From the NCBI GenBank assembly GCA_018969935.1, contig JAGWXJ010000021.1, positions 1 to 20,183 on the forward strand: a stretch of 20,183 nucleotides of DNA, given 5' to 3'. Position numbers and translations under genes: made by a program. Within the stretch, counting starts at the first letter, position 1. Every line of letters begins with the position of its first letter. Positions 6,777-12,596 of the stretch are shown here, one piece after another. The notes below the pieces were generated by a model. That model searched no databases. It was not told the DNA's origin and worked only from the letters and a program-made list of their open reading frames with translations. The stretch comes from Alphaproteobacteria bacterium (GTDB taxonomy: Bacteria; Pseudomonadota; Alphaproteobacteria; Micavibrionales; UBA1664).

Positions 6777-7571
6777 ATGATTCCGATGAAAAAGATTATT
6801 CTTACAACCGTATGCACGCTGGCGCTGGCCGCTTGCCAATCAGCCGCCGCGCCGAAGGAAGACAAGCTTCCCGGCAAGCGCGAGCCGCTTGAAATTTCGG
6901 GCGGTATTTATGACCTCAACAAACCCATCCCCAATGACCCGAGCGTGCAGCAATATGCCACGGAAGGGGATTTCCAGAACCCGTTGAACGGCGATACCAC
7001 ACACAGCGTACTCGATAACACGACTGCGGGCGGTTATACGGTTTTTGATGACAGCGTGAAGGTTTATCCGCTGCCCGGCGATGAAACCCCCGCCTACATG
7101 CCCACCTATGCCGTGCCGCCCCTGAAGGGCCAATACAAGGCCGAGCAGCCGATGGTTGGTACGCGCCAGATGGGCCTTGCTTCGGCCGGCATCTTGCCGC
7201 CCGTGCCCAATATGGAAGTGGTGGAGCCACAAAGCACGCCGACGCTGACAAGCATCCCCGATGCCGACCCGTATTCCAACCCGCCTGTCAGTGGCGCCGT
7301 GCGCCAGCCCATGAGCCTGACATCGCCTGAACCGCTGACGATGCAGCCGCCTGCGCAAGCCCGCCCGCCCATGCCTTCGCCCTTCATGAAGGCGCAGCCC
7401 GTGATGGATGAGGGCGGTGCCGCGCCCGTTGCTGCCGAAGCGCCACGCGCGCCCATGCCGCCTATGGCCGATGACATGATGGCCGCACCAGCGCCCGCTG
7501 CCCCTGCGCCAGCCGCACAGGGTGTTACGACAGCAGGACGCAGATCAGCCCCGCTTCTGACAGGCTATTAA
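6777..7571 (+). CDS. Proline-rich lipoprotein of unknown function
   Basis: The 264-residue product starts MIPMKKIILTT and has a lipoprotein signal peptide ending in the lipobox LAAC (Cys20). It should therefore be lipid-anchored, probably to the outer membrane since no Asp follows the Cys (QS). A middle region (about 40-130; GGIYDLNKPIPNDPSVQQYATEGDF) looks folded. Residues from about 140 to the end are low-complexity and rich in Pro, Ala and Met (AAPAPAAPAPAA). The ATG at 6777 is chosen because GGG at 6767-6769 gives good ribosome spacing; a second ATG at 6786 is possible. The open frame extends further upstream, but that part would precede the signal peptide and is rejected. The stop codon is one base before hom. 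I do not recognise a named family. Confidence 0.82.
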   Translation: MIPMKKIILTTVCTLALAACQSAAAPKEDKLPGKREPLEISGGIYDLNKPIPNDPSVQQYATEGDFQNPLNGDTTHSVLDNTTAGGYTVFDDSVKVYPLPGDETPAYMPTYAVPPLKGQYKAEQPMVGTRQMGLASAGILPPVPNMEVVEPQSTPTLTSIPDADPYSNPPVSGAVRQPMSLTSPEPLTMQPPAQARPPMPSPFMKAQPVMDEGGAAPVAAEAPRAPMPPMADDMMAAPAPAAPAPAAQGVTTAGRRSAPLLTGY

Positions 7572-7572
7572 C

Positions 7573-8580
7573 ATGCGCCGCCCGCTACGTATCGGGCTTA
7601 TCGGCCTTGGTGTTGTAGGGGCCGAAGTTGCGCGCCTGCTGCTGGTCGAACAAAAAACGCTTTCAGCACAGGCCGGTAGGCCGCTTGAAATAGTGGCGTA
7701 TTCCACGCGCGACCCGCACAAGCAGCGCGGCGTTGATTTGAGCAAACTGCCTTGGGTGGCATCACCTGCCGAATTGGCTGCCCGCGAGGACATCGACATA
7801 CTTGTCGAACTGATGGGCGGTGCCGATGGCCCCGCGCTGGAGGCCGCCGAAGTTGCCCTTAAGGCGCGCAAGCATCTGGTGACTGCCAACAAGGCCATGC
7901 TGGCCAAGCACTGGGCGCATTTGTTTGCGCTTAGCAAAAAGCACCATGCGGCCATCATGTTTGAGGCATCGGTGTGCGCGGGCATCCCCGTTGTGAAAGT
8001 GTTGCGCGAAGGTTTGGCGGGGAATCGCATCAGCCGCATATCGGGTATTTTGAACGGGACGTGCAATTATATTTTATCGGCCATGGCGGAGCGCGGGATC
8101 GAATTTGCCGATGCTTTGAAAGAGGCACAGAATTTAGGTTATGCCGAAGCCGACCCGACGCTGGATATTGACGGTTGGGATACGGCGCACAAGCTGATCG
8201 TGCTTGCCAAGCTGGGTTTTGACCCCGCGATTACGCTTGAGCAAATACCCGTAAAAGGCATCCGCGATATTACGCTTGCCGATGTGCAGGCGGCCAAGGT
8301 TGCTGGCAAGGCGATACGGCTGGTTGCGAGTGCCGAAAAAAAGGCCGATGGCACTTACGCCATGGAAGTCGCGCCGAAGGTGCTGGATGCGGCACACCCA
8401 CTTGCGCCCGTTAGCGGCCCCATGAACGCGATTACGATTGATGCGCAGCCCGTGCAAAGCTGCACGCTGATCGGGCCGGGGGCTGGGGCGGGGCCTACGG
8501 CATCTGCCGTGCTTGCGGATATCATCGACCTTGCGCGGTTTGATATCCTGCTTGAAGGGCCTTTGTACTTGCCGAGATAA
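7573..8580 (+). CDS. hom: Homoserine dehydrogenase without the C-terminal ACT domain
   Basis: It reduces aspartate semialdehyde to homoserine, the branch point to Thr and Met. The NAD(P)-binding Rossmann motif GLGVVG is at 11-16. TANKAML (Lys107), ILNGTCNYIL (160-168) and the catalytic Asp203 and Lys207 in DIDGWDTAHKL are present. The usual end of the catalytic domain, GPGAGAGPTASAVLADI, is at about 301-317. The protein stops 18 residues later at 335, whereas most bacterial forms run to about 430 with an ACT domain that mediates threonine inhibition. No ACT-like sequence is seen downstream, where the repeat region begins at once. The start ATG follows the lipoprotein stop by one base, so translation is probably coupled. 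All catalytic residues I can check are present, so it is probably active. Confidence 0.94.
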   Translation: MRRPLRIGLIGLGVVGAEVARLLLVEQKTLSAQAGRPLEIVAYSTRDPHKQRGVDLSKLPWVASPAELAAREDIDILVELMGGADGPALEAAEVALKARKHLVTANKAMLAKHWAHLFALSKKHHAAIMFEASVCAGIPVVKVLREGLAGNRISRISGILNGTCNYILSAMAERGIEFADALKEAQNLGYAEADPTLDIDGWDTAHKLIVLAKLGFDPAITLEQIPVKGIRDITLADVQAAKVAGKAIRLVASAEKKADGTYAMEVAPKVLDAAHPLAPVSGPMNAITIDAQPVQSCTLIGPGAGAGPTASAVLADIIDLARFDILLEGPLYLPR

Positions 8581-8693
8581 TATGTGGGGGCCAAGCCCCC
8601 GCTCGTTCCACTCGCTCCCCCCTCGCTCGCATAAGCTCGCGGGGCCGTGGTCACGGCCCTATGTGGGGGCCAAGCCCCGATACATTTTTGAAA
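8581..8693. repeat. Repeat and hairpin cluster between hom and hemA (copy 2)
   Basis: A 19-base direct repeat, TATGTGGGGGCCAAGCCCC, occurs at 8581-8599 and 8660-8678. Each copy can fold as GGGGC-CAA-GCCCC. Between them lie copy 2 of the intergenic repeat (8623-8643, 20 of 21 bases identical to 2795-2815) and the hairpin GGGCCGTG-GT-CACGGCCC (8642-8659). No T run follows any stem. The cluster separates convergent genes and probably ends transcription from both sides, though not as a classic intrinsic terminator. Confidence 0.6.
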
Positions 8694-9917
8694 TCAGGCG
8701 CGCTGCTGGTGGCCGATGGCGTGAGTTGACCACAATTCCTGCAAGGCATCGACCAGCGCATCGACATCCGCTTCGGAATGACGGGCGGTTGCGGTGAGCC
8801 TTAGACGCTCGGTGCCCTTTGGAACAGTCGGATAATTAATCGGCTGGACGTAGATGTTGTAGTGTTCAAGCAGGGTGTCGGTGACAGCCTTTACGCAATG
8901 CGCGTCACCAACAACTAGCGGTACGATATGGCTTTCGCCTTTCAGGTACGGCATATCGGTTTCGGCAAAGCGTTTTTTGAGGTAGTTCACGACGCGGCGC
9001 TGGGCTTCGCGCTCGGTGTTCGATTCACGCAAGTGGGTTACGCTTGTGGCTGCTGCCGCCAGTACGGCAGGGGGCAGGGCGGTTGTGAAAATGAAGGAGG
9101 ATGCGAAAGAGCGAATGGCGTCCACAACCTCGCGGTTGCCGGCCACATAACCGCCGACGACGCCGTAAGCCTTGCCGAAGGTGCCTTCGATGACGTCAAT
9201 ATCGGCCATTACGCCTTCACGTTCAGCCACGCCCGCACCGTGGGGTCCGTACATGCCTACGGCGTGAACTTCATCGAGGTAGACCAGTGCGCCGTATTCC
9301 TTGGCAAGTTTGACGATATCCTTGAGGGGTGAAATATCGCCTTCCATCGAATACACGCTTTCGATGGCGACGATTTTGGGGCGGTTGACGGGTTGGGCCT
9401 GAAGGCCTGCGCGCAGGGCATCGATATCGTTGTGCGGGAAGATCCGTTTTTCGCAGCCGCCGATGCGCATACCCGAAATCATGGAAGCGTGGTTGAGCGT
9501 ATCGGAGAAAACAATGGCGTTAGGCAGCAGTTTGCCAAGGACGCCGAGCGCGCCTTCATTGGCGGTGTAGCCTGATGTGAAAACCAGAGCCGCTTCCTTG
9601 CCGTGGTGGATGGCCATGAGGCTTTCCAGTTCCACCATCTCGGAAGTCGTACCGGCGATGTTGCGGGTGCCGCCTGCGCCCGAACCGTGGGCTGCGGCCG
9701 CGCTTTGCATGGCGGCGATGACTTTCGGGTTATGGCTCATGCCCAGATAGTCGTTGGAGCACCAGACCGTGACGTTTTGTTTATAGCCGTTTTTGTGGTG
9801 GATTGTGGCTTGAGGGAACCGGCCTACAGGGCGTTCCAGCGTTTTGAAGTGGCGGTAGCGGCCTTCCGCTTCTAGCCCTTTAAGAACCGTGCTAAAGTGG
9901 GTTTTGAAGTCGAACAT
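8694..9917 (-). CDS. hemA: 5-aminolevulinate synthase
   Basis: This PLP enzyme of the alpha-oxoamine synthase family condenses glycine with succinyl-CoA to 5-aminolevulinate, the first step of heme synthesis by the C4 (Shemin) route used by Alphaproteobacteria. The 407 residues match family length. Marks that favour ALAS over its relatives Kbl and BioF are the N-terminus MFDFKTHF...LKGLEAEGRYRHF, the block WCSNDYLGMSHNPKVI and RNIAGTT. The PLP-binding Lys249 lies in EGTFGKAYG, one position from the Rhodobacter lysine, and the cofactor Asp215 in LDEVHAVG. The C-terminal YVQPINYPTVPKGTERLRLTATA is also typical of ALAS. It is divergent from the sugar kinase gene with only 14 bases between the starts, so its promoter lies inside that gene. 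Confidence 0.97.
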   Translation of the reverse strand: MFDFKTHFSTVLKGLEAEGRYRHFKTLERPVGRFPQATIHHKNGYKQNVTVWCSNDYLGMSHNPKVIAAMQSAAAAHGSGAGGTRNIAGTTSEMVELESLMAIHHGKEAALVFTSGYTANEGALGVLGKLLPNAIVFSDTLNHASMISGMRIGGCEKRIFPHNDIDALRAGLQAQPVNRPKIVAIESVYSMEGDISPLKDIVKLAKEYGALVYLDEVHAVGMYGPHGAGVAEREGVMADIDVIEGTFGKAYGVVGGYVAGNREVVDAIRSFASSFIFTTALPPAVLAAAATSVTHLRESNTEREAQRRVVNYLKKRFAETDMPYLKGESHIVPLVVGDAHCVKAVTDTLLEHYNIYVQPINYPTVPKGTERLRLTATARHSEADVDALVDALQELWSTHAIGHQQRA

Positions 9918-9931
9918 GCAGGTTATTCACC

Positions 9932-10867
9932 ATGATCGTTGTCTTTGGTTCCATCAATATAGACCTTATCATGCAGGTCAAGCACTTCCCCACCCCCGGG
10001 GAAACCGTCATGACGCCATCTTATGAGTGGCTTTCGGGCGGGAAGGGTATGAACCAAGCCATTGCAGCCGCGCGCGCGGGCGTGAAGGTGGCCATGGTGG
10101 GCCGTGTGGGTGATGACGGTTTCGGGACACGGGCCCTCAATGCCATGCGCCGTGAAAGCATACTGACATCAGGGGTCATCCAGTCGGAAAGTTTGCCTAC
10201 GGGGTGCGCCACCATCCTGATTGATGAAACGGGCGAGAACGAGATTGTCGTATCGCTTGGGGCCAATGCCGAAGTGGATGCAACGCAGGTGCCCGATGAG
10301 ATACTGGGCCCCAGCAACCTGTTGCTGTTGCAAATGGAGCTACCAGCCGAGGCCAACTGGGATGTGCTTAAACGCGCGGCTGCGCGCGGGGCTACGACCA
10401 TTTTGAACCTTGCGCCTGCCAACGAGTTGCCGCGCGAGGCCCTGAGCCACCTTGATTATCTGATAGTGAACCGCATCGAAGCCGAGCAGATTGCCACCAA
10501 GCTGGGCCTTAAAATTGAAACCGATGCGCTGAAGCTTGCTTACGCGCTCTCCAAGAACTGTGACCTTACATGCATCATCACGCTATCGGGGCGCGGGGCG
10601 GTTGCTGTATCGGGCAGCACGGGTTGGGTTGTGCCAGCCCTCAAGGTTGATACCGTGGTTGACACGACGGGCGCCGGCGATACGTTTTGCGGGGTGTTTG
10701 CAGCGGCCATCCACCAGAAATTATCCCTGCCTGATGCGCTAAGGCGCGCAAGCGTTGCGGGTTCGTTATCGATTAAAGGGAAGGGGGCGCAGACGGCCAT
10801 GCCGTATATTGACGACATTGTTACGTATCTGCCCCAGTTGCCCGAGCCAGAGATGGTAAAGCTGTAA
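9932..10867 (+). CDS. rbsK: Ribokinase-family (PfkB) sugar kinase
   Basis: The 311-residue protein is a complete PfkB-family carbohydrate kinase of the ribokinase type. The N-terminal FGSINIDL...PTPGET and the Gly-rich substrate loop SGGKGMNQAIAAARAG are ribokinase features. The C-terminal DTTGAGDTF holds the catalytic base Asp250 and the anion hole. Ribokinase phosphorylates ribose at O5 with ATP. Substrate specificity cannot be proved from sequence and could be another pentose or a nucleoside. There is no ribose transporter or rbsD nearby. Its start lies 14 bases from the hemA start on the other strand. It converges on the small gene ending at 10877 with nine bases between the stops. Confidence 0.88.
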   Translation: MIVVFGSINIDLIMQVKHFPTPGETVMTPSYEWLSGGKGMNQAIAAARAGVKVAMVGRVGDDGFGTRALNAMRRESILTSGVIQSESLPTGCATILIDETGENEIVVSLGANAEVDATQVPDEILGPSNLLLLQMELPAEANWDVLKRAAARGATTILNLAPANELPREALSHLDYLIVNRIEAEQIATKLGLKIETDALKLAYALSKNCDLTCIITLSGRGAVAVSGSTGWVVPALKVDTVVDTTGAGDTFCGVFAAAIHQKLSLPDALRRASVAGSLSIKGKGAQTAMPYIDDIVTYLPQLPEPEMVKL

Positions 10868-10876
10868 AAAAAGAAA

Positions 10877-11059
10877 TTAAACCGTGATATCGAGGTTTTT
10901 GCCGCGGCTGCCATCGGCAGGGGTGGCGGCGGTGACTGCCGTATCGAGAATCGCGGCGACTGCCTGTTCCGCCTTCAGGGTGGATTTAAGGGCAGCCTGA
11001 CCTGCGGCCATTTGTCCGCCTTGCTGGAGGGCTGCGAGTGAGGAGTGGGCTATATCCAT
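10877..11059 (-). CDS. YjfB-like putative motility protein, 60 residues
   Basis: The 60-residue product begins MDIAHSSLAALQQGGQ and continues with an Ala/Gln-rich helix (AALKSTLKAEQAVAAIL). This is the form of the YjfB putative motility protein family (PF14070), short helical proteins that start MDIA and contain an LK-x-x-L core. The role of the family is poorly known; its link to motility comes from genome context and regulation in other bacteria. AGAGG about seven bases before the ATG is a good ribosome binding site. No flagellar or chemotaxis gene is in the window. The family call rests on my recognition of a short pattern. Confidence 0.7.
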   Translation of the reverse strand: MDIAHSSLAALQQGGQMAAGQAALKSTLKAEQAVAAILDTAVTAATPADGSRGKNLDITV

Positions 11060-11083
11060 TCAAAACCTCTTAAATACCCAACT

Positions 11084-11089
11084 ATTGTA
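11084..11089 (-). promoter_or_regulatory. Candidate -10 box for the YjfB-like gene
   Basis: TACAAT on the minus strand lies 24 bases before the start codon. The only -35 candidate at 17 bases, TGGAAC, is weak, so an alternative sigma factor or an activator may be used. Confidence 0.3.
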
Positions 11090-11138
11090 GCGTGATTTGT
11101 TAAAAAGTTCCACAACAAAGCAGTGAAATTTTTAAGGG

Positions 11139-11167
11139 TTGCGGGGCTTTTTTTTATTTTTTATAAA
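11139..11167 (+). promoter_or_regulatory. Candidate promoter of the DUF433-DUF5615 fusion gene
   Basis: TTGCGG (11139-11144), 17 bases of mostly T, then TATAAA (11162-11167). The -10 box is good and the -35 box weak. Transcription would start near 11174, giving a 30-base leader with AGGGA (11193-11197). The surrounding 11095-11200 is strikingly AT-rich for this window. Confidence 0.4.
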
Positions 11168-11203
11168 GCGGTTAGCATAATAAAAAAATTACAGGGATCG
11201 GAT

Positions 11204-12085
11204 ATGCCACACCACCTTAACGGTGATGATTTCCCACTCCAGCGATGCCGCGAGCACGGCTTGCCGGATATCATGTTCTCGGATGTGCTTCCCTACCTGC
11301 AGCGTCGCGCAAAAGACCGCGAGATTTATGCGGCCTTCCCTGACTTGAGCGAAAAGCAGCTTTTAAAGGCGCACGCCTTTTACAGGGCCAAGATAACCGT
11401 TTCCGATAAAAAGCGCCCGATGCGCGCGCTGTGCGATGAAAACATATCCAAGCGGCATGTGATTTCATGCCAAAAGCATTTCAGTTTTGCGACCAGCGTG
11501 GCGATCGAGAAAATTGCCGGATATGACGACCCATCCATCTGGGCCTATGCGCGTGACGAGGGATTTGATTTTATCGTGACGCATGACCAGCGCAGGCGCG
11601 ACATGCGTGACCTTACGCGCATTGCCGTGGTTGCCTGGCACGAGGCGCTGGTGCGCCAAAGCATGGACGAGGCAGCTGGGAACGCGCCCATACGCCTGCC
11701 GATCATATTGCACCTGACGGGGCGAGCTACGGAATCCAAAAAGTTCAACAAGATCTTGAAGCGCAACCTGCGGCATATTTTTGAAAGCCGTGCCCAGATG
11801 GTAGCGCCTGTTTTGCGCATGAACGAGGCGGGCTTGCACACGGAAATCGGTTTCGAGGACATCATGGCGATTGTGCAGCCCGTACCGGCCATGCACGAGC
11901 GTTTGCGCAGGCAGGAGCAGTGGGCGCGCTATTACCTGCGGCGTTCCCTGCCTGAACACAAATGGGCCGACCGTGAAACACCCCATGTGATAGACGCCAA
12001 GCAACGCATTACGCGGGCCGTTGCCATGGCTTCACGCATGCCGCGCACGGAGCGGACAACGCGCCGCCGCTTGCGCCTTGGATAA
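11204..12085 (+). CDS. Fusion of a DUF433-like domain with a DUF5615 PIN-like domain
   Basis: The chosen ATG (11204) has AGGGA six bases upstream; 27 further open codons upstream are AT-rich leader. The product is 293 residues. Residues about 20-62 (DIMFSDVLPYL...AAFPDLSEKQLLKAHAFY) resemble DUF433, a small helix-turn-helix antitoxin-like domain. Residues about 73-175 (RALCDEN...DDPSIWAYARDEGFDFIVTHD...PIRLPIILHL) resemble DUF5615, a PIN-like nuclease fold. Its conserved acids are visible as Asp78/Glu79, Asp108/Asp109 and Asp128. In other genomes these are usually two adjacent genes regarded as a toxin-antitoxin pair. The last 110 residues are an unrecognised, very basic extension ending RRRLRLG. 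There are no signal or membrane segments. The domain calls come from pattern recognition and need a profile search. Confidence 0.65.
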   Translation: MPHHLNGDDFPLQRCREHGLPDIMFSDVLPYLQRRAKDREIYAAFPDLSEKQLLKAHAFYRAKITVSDKKRPMRALCDENISKRHVISCQKHFSFATSVAIEKIAGYDDPSIWAYARDEGFDFIVTHDQRRRDMRDLTRIAVVAWHEALVRQSMDEAAGNAPIRLPIILHLTGRATESKKFNKILKRNLRHIFESRAQMVAPVLRMNEAGLHTEIGFEDIMAIVQPVPAMHERLRRQEQWARYYLRRSLPEHKWADRETPHVIDAKQRITRAVAMASRMPRTERTTRRRLRLG

Positions 12086-12096
12086 AGGGTTGGCAA

Positions 12097-12114
12097 AAGC
12101 CCAATTTTGGGCTT
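12097..12114. terminator. Perfect palindromic hairpin after the PIN-like fusion gene
   Basis: AAGCCCAA-TT-TTGGGCTT folds into a perfect stem of eight pairs, 12 bases after the stop codon at 12085. No T tract follows, so termination is plausible but not certain. It could also be an operator for the next gene, whose start is 33 bases away. Confidence 0.45.
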
Positions 12115-12146
12115 AAGGTACTTGATATTCACTCATAGAAACCACA

Positions 12147-12596
12147 ATGGCACAGCCACTCGAGCGCAAACGCATCGTCATGAATTTTTCGACGCCTCCG
12201 CAGGCGGACGACATGTATGCCGTTGCCGTTGCGATTGTCGAGGCCATGCCCGCCGAGCTTGATACGTTTTGCGAGGAAATGGAGCTTTTGATTGACGAGT
12301 TTGCCCCGCGCGAAGTGCTGGACGAGCTGGATGTCGAAAGCGAATTTGACCTACTGGCCGTTTACCGCGCGCGTGCGGAGAAAATCCCCGGTGTGGTATC
12401 CAAGAGTGCAAACGACAGCCGCAGCCTGACACTTTTCCGCAGGCCTATCCTTGATCTGTGGTGCGATACGGGTGAAGACCTCGTGACGCTTTTGCGCAAC
12501 GTGATTGTGAGCGAGGTTGCGCAATCCAACGGTTATTCCGATGAGGAAATAGAGGCGCTGTGCACCGCTGCCAACGAGGCGGCGGCCGCTTTTTAA
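12147..12596 (+). CDS. PF06262 zincin-like protein with degenerate HExxH motif
   Basis: The 149 residues follow the layout of the short 'metallopeptidase family' proteins (PF06262). The helix IVEAMPAELDTFCEEMELLIDEF resembles their opening. LLAVYRA stands where they have LLGLY, SLTLFRRPILDLW matches their RITLFRRPI, and the helix VTLLRNVIVSEVAQSNGYSDEEIEAL sits where the active-site helix lies. In that helix the family has V-x-H-E-x-x-H-x-x-G. Here both histidines are replaced, giving SEVAQ (residues 122-126). The glutamate is kept, but zinc cannot be bound in the usual way, so I infer no peptidase activity. Two starts are possible (12147 or 12180), neither with a good ribosome site. The stop codon directly abuts the mnmC ATG. 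Confidence 0.72.
   Translation: MAQPLERKRIVMNFSTPPQADDMYAVAVAIVEAMPAELDTFCEEMELLIDEFAPREVLDELDVESEFDLLAVYRARAEKIPGVVSKSANDSRSLTLFRRPILDLWCDTGEDLVTLLRNVIVSEVAQSNGYSDEEIEALCTAANEAAAAF

Noticed and set aside
8581..8693. CRISPR array
   Set aside because: There are only two copies of a 19-base repeat, 60 bases apart, with hairpins rather than spacers between them and no cas genes.
11123..11203. Upstream start of the DUF433-DUF5615 frame
   Set aside because: This stretch is AT-rich leader with a promoter-like sequence; AGGGA six bases before the ATG at 11204 marks the real start.
10877..12085. Two-gene toxin-antitoxin locus formed by the 60-residue protein and the PIN-like protein
   Set aside because: The genes are divergent, 144 bases apart, and the small protein resembles YjfB rather than an antitoxin. 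The antitoxin-like domain is inside the PIN-like protein itself.
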